Positions 1-8,954 of a stretch of 64,000 nucleotides of DNA are shown here, in pieces. The DNA is taken from NCBI GenBank assembly GCA_005884685.1, contig VBAH01000027.1, forward strand, positions 1-64,000, in the 5' to 3' direction. The position numbers were made by a program, and so were the translations under genes. Every line of letters starts with the position of its first letter. Within the stretch, counting starts at the first letter, position 1. Source of the DNA: Alphaproteobacteria bacterium (GTDB lineage Bacteria > Pseudomonadota > Alphaproteobacteria > Rhizobiales > Xanthobacteraceae). The notes beneath the pieces were generated by a model. The model did no database searches and was not told the origin of the DNA. It saw only the letters and a list, made by a program, of their open reading frames with translations.

Positions 1-20
1 AGGGGAGGGGGAAGAAAGGT

Positions 21-875
21 TCACGCCAGCCACCGCTTCCTGCGCTTGTAGTGCTTGCCGTCACGGAACGACTTGCGCTTGCCTTCCGCGATGCCGAGGT
101 AGAATTCCTTCACGTCCTCGTTCTCGCGCAGCGCCTTCGCCTCGCCGTCCATCACGACGCGGCCGTTCTCCAGGATGTAGCCGTAGCGGGCGTATTTCAG
201 CGCCTGATAGGTGTTCTGCTCGGCGAGCAGGAACGACACGCCTTCCTTCTCGTTCAGGTCGCGCACGATCTCGAAGATCTCCTCCACGATCTGCGGCGCG
301 AGGCCCATCGACGGCTCGTCGAGCAGGATCATCTTCGGGCGCGACATCAGCGCGCGGCCGATCGCGCACATCTGCTGCTCGCCGCCGGAGGTGTACCCGG
401 CGAGCGAGGCGCGCCGTTCCTTCAGGCGCGGGAAATAGCTGTAGACGAGATCGAGGTCGCCCCTGATCGCGGCTTTGCCGTCGCGCCGCGTGAACGCGCC
501 GGTCAGCAGGTTCTCCTCGATGGTCAGGTGACCGAAGCAGTGACGGCCTTCCATCACCTGGATGCAGCCGCGCCGCACCAGTTCGTTGGGCGACAGGTCC
601 TGGATTTCCGCGCCGTCGAACTCGATCGATCCCTTGGTGACGTCGCCGCGCTCCGAGTAAAGCAGGTTCGAGATCGCTTTCAGCGTCGTGCTCTTGCCGG
701 CGCCGTTGGCGCCGAGCAGCGCCACGATGCCCCCCTTGGGGACGCCGAGCGACACGCCCTTCAGCACGAGGATGACGTGATCGTAGACCACCTCGATATT
801 GTTGACGACGAGGATGTTGTCGGCCGCGGGAGCCGAGGCGATGGGAGAACTTGCGATGGGGGCGACGGTGGACAT
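21..875 (-). CDS. livF: Branched-chain-type ABC transporter ATP-binding protein (LivF-like)
   Basis: This is one of the two ATPase subunits of a Liv-type (HAAT family) importer and energises uptake from the cytoplasmic face. The 284-residue protein has a Walker A motif GANGAGKST near residue 56, a signature TSGGEQQM near 165 (the usual Leu is Thr), Walker B MILLDEPSMGLAP, and AEQN at the switch position, which is typical of LivF and lacks the switch His. The N-terminus carries a low-complexity Ala/Ser/Pro stretch and the C-terminus a basic KRRKRW tail, making it longer than the usual 235-240 residues. I chose the ATG at 875 because GGAG lies 6 nt upstream; a GTG sits one codon earlier. It is the last gene of the minus-strand importer set, separated from the binding protein by repeats. 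The solute is not evident from sequence. Confidence 0.93.
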   Translation of the reverse strand: MSTVAPIASSPIASAPAADNILVVNNIEVVYDHVILVLKGVSLGVPKGGIVALLGANGAGKSTTLKAISNLLYSERGDVTKGSIEFDGAEIQDLSPNELVRRGCIQVMEGRHCFGHLTIEENLLTGAFTRRDGKAAIRGDLDLVYSYFPRLKERRASLAGYTSGGEQQMCAIGRALMSRPKMILLDEPSMGLAPQIVEEIFEIVRDLNEKEGVSFLLAEQNTYQALKYARYGYILENGRVVMDGEAKALRENEDVKEFYLGIAEGKRKSFRDGKHYKRRKRWLA

Positions 876-883
876 CACGGGCT

Positions 884-1056
884 CCGTTCACCTCTCCCCG
901 CTTGCGGGGAGAGGTCGACTAGTCTTCAGCTCCGCTCGTCCCCGCGAAAGCGGGGACCCAGCGCCAAGCAGAGGAAGAACTGGATTCCCGCTTTCGCGGG
1001 AATGAGCGGAGAATGCGCACATCCCTCCCCGCTTCGCGGGGAGGGATAAGCAAGCA
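884..1056. repeat. Palindromic repeat cluster between livF and livK
   Basis: Three hairpin units lie side by side. A perfect 12-bp inverted repeat with a 2-nt loop spans 890-915 (ACCTCTCCCCGC arms). A composite element spans 931-1010, with TCCGCTC/GAGCGGA ends and two internal hairpins of the GTCCCCGC-gaaa-GCGGGGAC and ATTCCCGC-tttc-GCGGGAAT kind. A further CTCCCCGC hairpin lies near 1023-1044. The composite element recurs inverted at 4551-4629 and in the same orientation at 50021-50090. It could attenuate or stabilise transcript ends between the two genes. Confidence 0.85.
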
Positions 1057-1060
1057 GGGA

Positions 1061-2383
1061 TCAGCTCGACTTGTCACACGGCTCGGAGCGCTTCGGCCAA
1101 CCGGCATTGGCGCTGACGTAGTCTTTCGACGCCTGCTCGATCAGCGGATTGACCTTCTCCTTGATCGGCGAAATCCAGTCCGACACCTTGTTCCACTTGG
1201 TGCCGTCCCACTGCGTCACGAAGGCGCCGTTGTGGCCGTTGTGATCCTCGCAGGTCACCTTCATCGGCGACGCGAAGCCTTCGGCCCCGATTTCCTTCAG
1301 CCGCGCCGCCGAAATCTCCAGCGTTTCGAGTCCGCGCCGCAGGTCCGAACCGTCGATTTCCTTCTTGCCGGAAATCTTCTGCGCATTGCGGATCGCCTCG
1401 GCGATGATGATCGAGTTGAGGACGCCGCGATTGTAGAAGGTCTCGCCGATCTTCTCCTTCGGGAACAGGCTCTTGCCCTTCTCGACCACGTGTTTCTCGA
1501 TTTCCTTGATGATCGGGAAGTTGGTGCCGGTCTGGTTGAAGGTGAAGGAGAGATAGCCCTTGGCCTGCGGGCCCGCCGGGCGCGCGTCGTCGTCGCCGCC
1601 GGACCACCAGTTTCCGACGAAGTGGTCCATGGGATAGTTGATCTTGATCGCTTCCTTGATCGCTGTCGGATTCATCGCGCCGAAGCCCTGCATGTAGATC
1701 CAGTCAGGACGGTCGCGGCGCACATTGAGCCAGAGCGAAGACTGGTTCTGCGCTTCGGAGGCCGGCACCGGATAGAGCTTCAGCTCGAAGCCGTAGTCCT
1801 TCGCCAGCGCCTCGAGCAGCGGGATCGGCTCCTTGCCGTAGGGCGCATCGAGATAAACGAGTCCGATCTTCTTTCCCTTCAGCTTGTCGAGGCCACCCTC
1901 CTTGCCGCCGATGTACTTCACGAACATCGAGGCGCCGTCCCAGTAGGTCGCCGGCGGATTGAAGATCCAGGGGAAGTTTTGCCCGTCGGCCGATGCCGAG
2001 AGGCCGTAAGCCATCGAGAGAATCGGAATCTTGTCGACCGCGGCCTTGGGAATGATCTGCAGCGTAATTCCGGTCGAGTAGGGGTTGACGACGATCGGGT
2101 TCTTCGACTTCACCTGCTCGTAGCACTCGACGCCCTTCTTGGTGTCGTAGCCAGTCTCGCATTCCTCGACGTTCAGCTTCACGCCGCCGATCCCGCCGTC
2201 GCGCTCGTTGAGCATGTTGAGATAGTCGGCCATGCCCGAGCCGATTGCCGCGCCGGACACCGCAAACGCGCCAGTGCGATAGGTCAGCAGCGGGATGTAG
2301 ATTTCCGCAGCGCTCGCCGGGATGGCGGTAACCACCATCGAGGTCAACGTTGCCGTTCCCAACAGAAGATGCTTGAGCTTCAT
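1061..2383 (-). CDS. ABC transporter substrate-binding protein (LivK-like)
   Basis: Periplasmic receptor of the Liv-type importer. The 440-residue protein starts with a Sec signal peptide (basic MKLKH, hydrophobic LLLGTATLTSMVVTAI, cleavage near ASA-AE) followed by a type I periplasmic-binding fold of the Peripla_BP_6 kind, with regions around NVEECETGYD and GLVYLDAPYGKE. It is longer than typical LivK (about 370), as in receptors associated with aromatic or fatty acids. The ATG at 2383 has GGGAG 7 nt upstream; an ATG two codons earlier is too close to that site. It lies directly downstream of the permease genes on the same strand. Co-location with an acyl-CoA ligase suggests a carboxylic acid ligand rather than an amino acid; that is inference. 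Confidence 0.9.
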   Translation of the reverse strand: MKLKHLLLGTATLTSMVVTAIPASAAEIYIPLLTYRTGAFAVSGAAIGSGMADYLNMLNERDGGIGGVKLNVEECETGYDTKKGVECYEQVKSKNPIVVNPYSTGITLQIIPKAAVDKIPILSMAYGLSASADGQNFPWIFNPPATYWDGASMFVKYIGGKEGGLDKLKGKKIGLVYLDAPYGKEPIPLLEALAKDYGFELKLYPVPASEAQNQSSLWLNVRRDRPDWIYMQGFGAMNPTAIKEAIKINYPMDHFVGNWWSGGDDDARPAGPQAKGYLSFTFNQTGTNFPIIKEIEKHVVEKGKSLFPKEKIGETFYNRGVLNSIIIAEAIRNAQKISGKKEIDGSDLRRGLETLEISAARLKEIGAEGFASPMKVTCEDHNGHNGAFVTQWDGTKWNKVSDWISPIKEKVNPLIEQASKDYVSANAGWPKRSEPCDKSS

Positions 2384-2471
2384 TTGCATTCTCCCTTCTT
2401 TTTCGGCTGCTTGCGCCGCCGATTCTGGCTCCGGCCTCGACTGGACCGGAATTGCCTTCAGTTTCGCACGT

Positions 2472-3548
2472 TTAATAGGGGAAAGGCCACACCCTCAGCT
2501 TCTGCTTTCCGATCTGCCAGAGCCGTGCGAGCCCGTTCGGTTCGACGATCAGGAAGAAGATGATGAGCGCGCCCACGATCATGAACTGCAACTGTTCGAC
2601 GGTCGAGGGATGCAGCGGCAGGCCGACGGCCGGCGACAGGACGCGCAGCGCGATCGGCAGGATGAAGATCAGCGCAGCCCCGAAGAACGAGCCGGTGAGG
2701 CTGCCAAGCCCGCCGACGATCACCATGAACAGGATGAAGAAGCTCTGATTCACGTCGAACACCGCAGACTCCGCGCCGCCATACCAGAAGAACACCAGGA
2801 GAGCGCCGGCAACGCCGCAGTAGAAGGAGGACACCGCAAAAGCGAGCAGCTTGGTCGGCAGCAGGCGAATGCCGATGAGCTCGGCGGCAAGGTCCATGTC
2901 GCGTACCGCCATCCACATGCGCCCGATCCGGCCATGCACCAGATTGGAGGCGACCCAGGTCATCAGTACGACGATCGAGAGCACCACGAGGTAGCGTGTG
3001 AGCGGCGTCGCGGTCGCCCCGGTGACCGGAACGCCGAAGACATAGCGCGACGGCACCTCGATCGCGCCCGACACGTTGTAGTTGTAGAGCCATGGGACAC
3101 GGATGAAGCACCATGAGAGGAAGAACTGGGCCGCGAGCGTCGCGACCGCGAGATAGAAGCCCTTGATGCGCAGCGAGGGAAGTCCGAACAGCGCGCCCAC
3201 GGCCGCCGAGAACAGCCCGGAAGCAATTGCCAGCACGATGATGTTCACTTGCGGAAAGAACGTTGTGAGCTTGTAGCAGGCATAAGCCCCGACGCCCATG
3301 AACGCGCCGGTGCCGAGCGAAACGAGTCCGGTATAGCCCGTCAGGATGTTCAAGCCGATCGCGGCAAGCGCGAACACCAGGAACGGAATCAACACCGCCT
3401 GCAGCATGAATTCGTTGGCCGTGAGCGGCAGCACGACAAAGCCGATCAGCAGAATGACGGCGAGCCCGATGCGATCCTCGCGCAGCGGAAACACCGCGAC
3501 GTCGGTGGCGTAGTTCGTCTTGTATTGTCCGGCCTCGCGGTAAAGCAT
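2472..3548 (-). CDS. livM: Branched-chain-type ABC transporter permease (LivM-like)
   Basis: Inner-membrane permease of the Liv-type importer (358 residues). Multiple hydrophobic helices are visible, beginning with IGLAVILLIGFVVLPL near residue 27 and ending near IVGALIIFFLIVEP. The family-typical core GLNILTGYTGLVSLGTGAFMG lies around residues 64-84, and GGLGSLTGSFFGAALI near 280 matches the conserved BPD_transp_2 region. The gene starts 4 nt after the stop of the LivH-type gene, so the pair is co-translated. The cytoplasmic N-terminus of about 25 residues is longer than in E. coli LivM's first segment. Confidence 0.93.
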   Translation of the reverse strand: MLYREAGQYKTNYATDVAVFPLREDRIGLAVILLIGFVVLPLTANEFMLQAVLIPFLVFALAAIGLNILTGYTGLVSLGTGAFMGVGAYACYKLTTFFPQVNIIVLAIASGLFSAAVGALFGLPSLRIKGFYLAVATLAAQFFLSWCFIRVPWLYNYNVSGAIEVPSRYVFGVPVTGATATPLTRYLVVLSIVVLMTWVASNLVHGRIGRMWMAVRDMDLAAELIGIRLLPTKLLAFAVSSFYCGVAGALLVFFWYGGAESAVFDVNQSFFILFMVIVGGLGSLTGSFFGAALIFILPIALRVLSPAVGLPLHPSTVEQLQFMIVGALIIFFLIVEPNGLARLWQIGKQKLRVWPFPY

Positions 3549-3552
3549 TGCG

Positions 3553-4536
3553 TCAAATCCGCTCGATAATGCGTTCGCCGAACAGGCCCTGCGGCCGGTA
3601 GAGCAGGAACAGGAGCGCGATCACATAGGCGAGCCAGCTCTCGATGCCGGAGCCGAGCAGCGGACCCCAATAGAACTCCCCGAGCTTCTCGCCGATGCCG
3701 ATGATCAGGCCGCCGACGATCGCGCCTGGAATCGAGGTGAATCCGCCGAGGATCAGAACGGGAAGCGCCTTGAGCGCGATGATCTCGAGCGCGAAGGAAA
3801 CTTCCGAGCGCGCGCCCCACATGATGCCGGTCGCCAGCGCCACGATGCCGGCCGCGAACCACACCACAATCCAGATCTGCTCGAGCGAGATGCCGACCGA
3901 GAGCGCCGCCCGGTGGCTGTCGGCGACCGCGCGCAGCGCGCGTCCGATGCGGGTGCTCTGGAAGAACACCGCGAGCCCCGCCACCATGACGGACGCGATC
4001 ACCGCGGCGGCGATGTCGATCTTCTGGAAATTGACGAAGCCGCCGAGCATTTTGACTTCGATCGACCCGCTCGGCAGGTGCAAATCCTCGGCGATCATCA
4101 CCTTGGACTCGCCGCCGAACACGAGCTGGCCGAGTCCGATCAGCAGGTAGGTCAGGCCGAAGGTGGCCATGAACAGGATGATGTCCGGCTGGTTGACCAG
4201 CGGCCGCAGCACCAGCCGCTCAACCGCGACCGCAAGCACGAACATCACGCCGATGGTGAGAAGGAGCGCCAGATAGGCCGCAAGATCGCCGGGCGCGACG
4301 CCCCAACGGCGCAGCAGCGCGTAGAGGCCGACGAGCGTGAGAGCGGCGAACACTACCATGATGCCCTGCGCGAAGTTGAACACGCCGGAGGCCTTGAAGA
4401 TCAGCACGAAGCCGAGCGCGATCAGCGCATACAGCACGCCGGAGACCAGCCCCTCCCACAGCGTCTGCACCAGAAGGTCGGGCGCCTGCCCCATCTGCAT
4501 GAACGGATCGATGAAGATCTTGTAGAGGAGGTCCAT
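3553..4536 (-). CDS. livH: Branched-chain-type ABC transporter permease (LivH-like)
   Basis: Second inner-membrane permease of the importer (327 residues), predicted to pair with the LivM-like protein. The motif SGVLYALIALGFVLIFKASGVFNFAQGIMV, of which GVFNFAQG is the clearest part, is diagnostic of LivH. GGFTSIPGAIVGGLIIG near residue 265 is the second conserved region. The ATG at 4536 has GAGGG 7 nt upstream; a TTG lies one codon earlier. The last helices end at RPQGLFGERIIERI, the family-typical C-terminus. It is followed within 5 nt by the LivM-like gene and preceded by a palindromic repeat and the LivG-like gene. Confidence 0.93.
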   Translation of the reverse strand: MDLLYKIFIDPFMQMGQAPDLLVQTLWEGLVSGVLYALIALGFVLIFKASGVFNFAQGIMVVFAALTLVGLYALLRRWGVAPGDLAAYLALLLTIGVMFVLAVAVERLVLRPLVNQPDIILFMATFGLTYLLIGLGQLVFGGESKVMIAEDLHLPSGSIEVKMLGGFVNFQKIDIAAAVIASVMVAGLAVFFQSTRIGRALRAVADSHRAALSVGISLEQIWIVVWFAAGIVALATGIMWGARSEVSFALEIIALKALPVLILGGFTSIPGAIVGGLIIGIGEKLGEFYWGPLLGSGIESWLAYVIALLFLLYRPQGLFGERIIERI

Positions 4537-4550
4537 CAAGTTGCCCTCAC

Positions 4551-4629
4551 TCCGCTCATTCCCGCGAAAGCGGGAATCCAGATCTTTCGCGTGCAGAACT
4601 GGGTCCCCGCTTTCGCGGGGACGAGCGGA
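4551..4629. repeat. Composite palindromic element, inverted copy of the 931-1010 unit
   Basis: The element has the same TCCGCTC/GAGCGGA ends and the same two hairpins as the unit at 931-1010, but in the opposite order, so it is an inverted copy. It occupies most of the gap between the livG-like and livH-like genes. The central spacer differs from the other copy. Confidence 0.85.
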
Positions 4630-4662
4630 GGTTGCTGGGCATGCGCGCCGTTCATCACACCC

Positions 4663-5463
4663 TCAATGCGCCACGCCGAGATAGGCGTCGATCACCGCCT
4701 TGTCGCGCTTCACCTCGTCCGGCGTGCCGTCCGCGATCTTGCGCCCATAGTCGAGCACGACGACGCGGTCGGAGAGGTCCATCACCACGCCCATGTCGTG
4801 CTCGATCAGCGCGATCGTGGTGCCGTAGAAATTGTTCACGTCGAGAATGTAGCGCGACATGTCCTCCTTCTCTTCGAGGTTCATGCCGGCCATGGGCTCG
4901 TCGAGCAGCAGGAGATCGGGCTCCATCGCGAGCGCGCGGCCGAGCTCGACGCGCTTCTGCAGCCCGTAGGGCAATACGCCGACCGGAATTTTCCGGATAT
5001 GCGCGATCTCGAGAAACTCGATGATGTCCTCGACCTTGCGGCGATGCGCGACCTCTTCGGTCATCGCGGGGCCGTGGCGCAACAGCTGCCAGAAGAAATT
5101 GCTGTGCATCTTGAGCGAGCGCCCCGCCATGATGTTGTCGAGCGCCGTCATGCCGCGGAACAGCGCGACGTTCTGGAACGTGCGCGCGATCCCGCCGGTC
5201 GCCGCCTCGTGCGGGCGCATTTTGCTGCGCGTCTCGCCCTTGAACATGATGCGGCCGTGCTGCGGCCAGTAGAAGCCGTTGATCACGTTGAGCATCGAGG
5301 TCTTGCCGGCGCCGTTCGGCCCGATGATCGCGCGGATCTCGCCCTTGCGGACGTCGAACGAGACGTCGGTGATCGCCTTCACGCCGCCGAATGCGAGCGA
5401 CACGTTCTCGACCGCGAGGATGGTCTCGCCGGCCGCGATCTTGTCGCCGGTCGGGGCTCTCAT
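4663..5463 (-). CDS. livG: Branched-chain-type ABC transporter ATP-binding protein (LivG-like)
   Basis: First ATPase subunit of the importer (266 residues). Motifs seen are Walker A GPNGAGKT near residue 42, the LivG-characteristic signature LPYGLQKRVELGRAL near 168, Walker B LLLLDEPMAGMN, and switch His in LIEHDMGVVMDL. A C-terminal LivG-type extension follows (DGTPDEVKRDKAVIDAYLG). The start ATG has GAGAG about 9 nt upstream. The gene lies between the acyl-CoA ligase and the permeases, all on the minus strand, but repeats separate it from both neighbours. The N-terminal residues MRAPTGDKIAAGE are not part of the fold. Confidence 0.93.
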   Translation of the reverse strand: MRAPTGDKIAAGETILAVENVSLAFGGVKAITDVSFDVRKGEIRAIIGPNGAGKTSMLNVINGFYWPQHGRIMFKGETRSKMRPHEAATGGIARTFQNVALFRGMTALDNIMAGRSLKMHSNFFWQLLRHGPAMTEEVAHRRKVEDIIEFLEIAHIRKIPVGVLPYGLQKRVELGRALAMEPDLLLLDEPMAGMNLEEKEDMSRYILDVNNFYGTTIALIEHDMGVVMDLSDRVVVLDYGRKIADGTPDEVKRDKAVIDAYLGVAH

Positions 5464-5490
5464 TGCGGCGCTCTCTCAACGCGCTCCGAT

Positions 5491-5605
5491 ACCTCCCCCT
5501 GAAAGGGGGAGGTCGGCGCCGAAGGCGCCGGGTGGGGGTCCAATCTCGAAAATGACCCCCACCCGCCACGCTGCGCGTGGCGACCTCCCCCTTTCAGGGG
5601 GAGGT
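5491..5605. repeat. Palindromic element of the ACCTCCCCCT family
   Basis: The element is bounded by two hairpins of the ACCTCCCCC-tgaaa-GGGGGAGGT type (5491-5513 and 5583-5605), with inner arms GGTGGGGGTC and GACCCCCACC that can also pair. Relatives lie at 30558-30674 and, inside the hrpB reading frame, at 36031-36194. It fills the gap between livG and the ligase gene. Confidence 0.85.
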
Positions 5606-5626
5606 GGACGGAGTACGCGGCGCCAC

Positions 5627-7603
5627 TCACGCCGCTTTCTCCATCGCCTTTTCCGGCACCGGATAGGTCTTCATGTCGCGGATCGCGACGCGCGCGGACA
5701 GCGTCCCCTTGCGTCCGTCCTCGAAGGTCATTTCGGTCGAGATATCGGCGAGAGCCGCGCCGTCGTAGAGCGCGCGCACCAGCGCGCCGTAGCGGTCCGC
5801 GATCAGCCCGCGGCGGATCTTCATCGTGCGGGTGAGTTCGCCGTCGTCAGCGTCGAGCTCCTTGTGCAGCACCAGGAAGCGCTTGATCTGCGCGCGCGCC
5901 ATCACGGCTTCCTCGACCAGCGACCTGTTCACCTCGTCGACGTGCTTTTCCAGCATCTCGTAGACCTTCGGGTGCCCGGCGAGCTCCTGATAGGAGCCGT
6001 AGACCACGCCGTTGCGCTCGGCCCACGAGCCGACGGCCACGAGATCGATGTTGAGCATCACGGTGACGTCGTCGCGCCCGTCGCCGATCGCGACCGCTTC
6101 CTTGATGTTCGGATAGAACTTGAGCTTGTTCTCGATGTATTTCGGCGCGAACAGCGTGCCGTCCTTCAGCCGCCCCACGTCCTTGGCGCGGTCGATGATC
6201 TTGAGGTGGCCGGTCTTCGGGTCGAAGAAGCCCGCATCGCCGGTGCGCACCCAGCCGTCCGGCGTTTTCGCCTGCGCGGTCTTCTCCGGATCCTTGTAGT
6301 AGCCCTGAAACACGCCCGGCGACTTGAACAGCACCTCGCCGTTGTCGGCGATCTTCACGTCGACATCGATGTTCGGCTTGCCGACCGTGTCGGCGTAGAT
6401 CTCGCCGTCCGGCTGCGCCGTGATGTAGACCGAAGCCTCGGTCTGCCCGTAGAGCTGTTTCAGATTGATGCCGAGCGCGCGGTAGAAGCGGAAGATCTCC
6501 GGCCCGATCGCTTCGCCCGCCGTGTATCCGACGCGGATGCGCGTCAACCCGAAGCGGTTCTTCAAGGGCCCGTAAACCAGCACGTCACCGAGGCGGTAGA
6601 TCAGTCGCGCGCTGAGCGGCACCGGCTCCTTGTTGAGGATCTTCTCGCCCCATTTGCGCGCGTGATCGATGAAGTAGTGGAACACCTTGCGCTTGAGCGC
6701 TGCGGCATCCTCCATGCGCACCATCGTGAGCGTCAGCAGGTTCTCGTAGATGCGCGGCGGCGCGAACGCATAGGTCGTGCCGATCTCGCGGCGGTCGTCC
6801 ACCACGGTCTCGCCCGCCTCGGGGCAATTGACGCAATAGCCCGCCACATAATGCTGCGCGTAGGAGAACAGGTGATCCCCGACCCAGGCGAGCGGCAGGT
6901 AGGCGATGGTCTCCTCGGTCTCGTCCAGTTTGTCGAACACGTTGCCGTTGCGCGCCGAGATGATCGCGTTGTCGTAGGTGAGCATCACGCCTTTCGGCCG
7001 CCCGGTCGTGCCGGAGGTGTAGAGGATCACCGCAAGGTCGCCGCCTTTGCCTTGCGCCACGGAGGCTTCCCAGCGCGCCAGGCGACCCGGCTCGGCCAGC
7101 TTCTCGCGTCCGACCTTCTGCACGTCGTCGATCCACGCGAGTTTGCTGCGATCGTAATCGCGCAGGCCGCGCGGCTCGTCATAGACCATGTGGCGCAAGG
7201 TCGGGACGCGCTCGGCAATCGAGGCCACCTTGTCGACCTGCTCCTGGTTCTCGGCGATGACGACGGTGACCTCGGCGTGCTCCAGCACGTAGGCCATCTC
7301 GTCGGCGACCGAATCCGCATAGATCGGCACCGGCACGGCGCCGAGCGCCTGCCCGGCGCACATCGCCCAATAGAGCCGCGGCCGGTTCGAGCCGACGACG
7401 GCGAAGTTGTCGCCGCGCTTGAGCCCGAGCTCCTCCAGCCCGACCGAGAACGCGCGCACTTCCTCGAGCACCTGCGCCCAGGTCCACGCCTGCCAGATGC
7501 CGAGATCCTTGTGGCGCACCGAAATGCGGCTGCCGCGCGTCGCCGCGTTGTCGATCAGGAGCTTCGGAAACGTGTCCGCCTCGCCGGCGCGGTCAGTGCC
7601 CAC
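5627..7603 (-). CDS. Long-chain acyl-CoA ligase (AMP-binding family)
   Basis: ANL-superfamily adenylating enzyme that activates a carboxylic acid to its CoA thioester via an acyl-AMP (658 residues). The AMP-binding P-loop is LYTSGTTGRPKGVML near residue 175. YGQTEAS near 390 is the A5 region and GWVRTGDAGFFD near 465 the A7 region. The C-terminal subdomain includes AKDVGRLKDGTLFAPKYIENKLKF, in which FAPKYIEN replaces the more usual hinge. The protein resembles the Faa/FadD15-like long-chain branch by size. I chose the GTG at 7603 because AGGAGG lies 6 nt upstream; a GTG 19 codons earlier has no comparable site. It is the first gene of the minus-strand transporter group, which suggests it acts on the imported solute. 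Confidence 0.9.
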   Translation of the reverse strand: MGTDRAGEADTFPKLLIDNAATRGSRISVRHKDLGIWQAWTWAQVLEEVRAFSVGLEELGLKRGDNFAVVGSNRPRLYWAMCAGQALGAVPVPIYADSVADEMAYVLEHAEVTVVIAENQEQVDKVASIAERVPTLRHMVYDEPRGLRDYDRSKLAWIDDVQKVGREKLAEPGRLARWEASVAQGKGGDLAVILYTSGTTGRPKGVMLTYDNAIISARNGNVFDKLDETEETIAYLPLAWVGDHLFSYAQHYVAGYCVNCPEAGETVVDDRREIGTTYAFAPPRIYENLLTLTMVRMEDAAALKRKVFHYFIDHARKWGEKILNKEPVPLSARLIYRLGDVLVYGPLKNRFGLTRIRVGYTAGEAIGPEIFRFYRALGINLKQLYGQTEASVYITAQPDGEIYADTVGKPNIDVDVKIADNGEVLFKSPGVFQGYYKDPEKTAQAKTPDGWVRTGDAGFFDPKTGHLKIIDRAKDVGRLKDGTLFAPKYIENKLKFYPNIKEAVAIGDGRDDVTVMLNIDLVAVGSWAERNGVVYGSYQELAGHPKVYEMLEKHVDEVNRSLVEEAVMARAQIKRFLVLHKELDADDGELTRTMKIRRGLIADRYGALVRALYDGAALADISTEMTFEDGRKGTLSARVAIRDMKTYPVPEKAMEKAA

Positions 7604-7856
7604 GAGTCCCCTCCTTCGCGCGAACGGCCGCTGTTTAGGCCCGGCCGCGCTGCTGTTCACCCCTCGCCGCCGTTCGCCGGCGGTCGTTATCTCATTGCGG
7701 CATATGAAATGACCGCCCGCACAGGGTCAAGCCTCGACGGTGCGCGGCGAATTGGCCTTTGGTCACATGAGCGACGCCGCGGGCCGGCCCGCGCGCCGGG
7801 CACTGCGGCGCATCGCCCGGCCCGGTATAGTCGAACCACAAACGGGAGGCCGCCTG

Positions 7857-8954
7857 ATGTCCGACATGACCATCCGCGACGTGCGCGTCACCATGCTGCG
7901 CATGCCCTGGGCCGACGACCCGTGGCTCAAGGGCCATGCGCTGGGACCGACGCGCGACATCCTGATCGTCGATGTCGAGACCGCCGGCGGCATCACCGGC
8001 ATGGGCTACCTGTTCGTCTTCCGTCCGGCGATGAGGACGATCGCGGCCTGCCTCGAGGAATGCATCATCCCGCGCGTGAAGGGCAAGGACGCGACCGCGG
8101 TCGAGGCGATCTGGCGCGACCTGTGGAACGCCACCATGACCTATGGCCGCGGCGGCATCGCCGCGATGGCGATGTCGGCGCTCGACATTGCGCTGTGGGA
8201 CGCAGTCGGCAAGCGCGCGGACCTGCCGCTGCACCGGCTGTGGGGGCACTATCGCGCGAAGATCCCGGTCTACGGCTCGGGCTGCTGGCGCGGCGCCGGC
8301 GGCGACGGCATGATCGCCAAGGCGAAGCACTACGTCGCGCAGGGCTACAAGGCGATCAAGATGCAGGTCGCGCATGTGGCGACGCTCGCGCAGGACCTGG
8401 AAAACGTGCGCCGCATGCGCGAGGCGCTCGGCCCCTCCATCGACATCATGATCGACGTCAACATGGGGTGGGATGCGGCGACCGCGATCGAGATGGGACG
8501 CAAGTTCGAGGCCTACGACATCTACTGGCTCGAGGAGCCGGTGCCGGCCGACGATTTCGCCGGCTACCAGCGCATCGCCGCCGCGCTCGACATGCGCGTG
8601 GTCGGCGGCGAGACGCATTTCACGCGCTACGATCTGCGGCCGTTCTTCCTCAATCCGTGCCTGCCGATCCTGCAGCCCGACCCGATGCGCGGCGGCATGA
8701 CGGATTTGCGCAAGATCGCGACGCTGGCCGACACGTGGGGCATCACCATCGCGCCGCATCTCTTCCCGGAGCTCAACGTGCATCTGCTCGCCTCGATCCC
8801 GAACGGGATCTGGGCCGAGAACATGGGGCTGCTCGACGACCTGTGGGTCGATCCGCCGCAGATCGCGGATGGGTTCATCACGGCGCCGGAGCGCCCCGGG
8901 CATGGGCTCGCGTTCAAGGAGGAGGTAAGGCGGGAGGTTGTGGTGAAACCGTAG
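7857..8954 (+). CDS. Mandelate racemase/muconate lactonizing enzyme family protein
   Basis: Enolase-superfamily enzyme (365 residues) that would abstract the proton alpha to a carboxylate and stabilise the enolate on a divalent metal. The N-terminal capping domain starts SDMTIRDVRVTMLRMP and the barrel follows from about residue 125. Metal-ligand candidates are Asp in IDVNMGWD, Glu in WLEEPVP and Glu in VGGETHF, with a barrel His in IAPHLFPELN. The usual K-x-K catalytic motif reads K-M-Q (GYKAIKMQ), so the second Lys is replaced. ATG 7857 has GGGAGG about 9 nt upstream, which excludes the longer open frame. It is divergent from the ligase gene. The substrate is not predictable, though an acid sugar or dipeptide-like compound is possible. 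Confidence 0.88.
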   Translation: MSDMTIRDVRVTMLRMPWADDPWLKGHALGPTRDILIVDVETAGGITGMGYLFVFRPAMRTIAACLEECIIPRVKGKDATAVEAIWRDLWNATMTYGRGGIAAMAMSALDIALWDAVGKRADLPLHRLWGHYRAKIPVYGSGCWRGAGGDGMIAKAKHYVAQGYKAIKMQVAHVATLAQDLENVRRMREALGPSIDIMIDVNMGWDAATAIEMGRKFEAYDIYWLEEPVPADDFAGYQRIAAALDMRVVGGETHFTRYDLRPFFLNPCLPILQPDPMRGGMTDLRKIATLADTWGITIAPHLFPELNVHLLASIPNGIWAENMGLLDDLWVDPPQIADGFITAPERPGHGLAFKEEVRREVVVKP

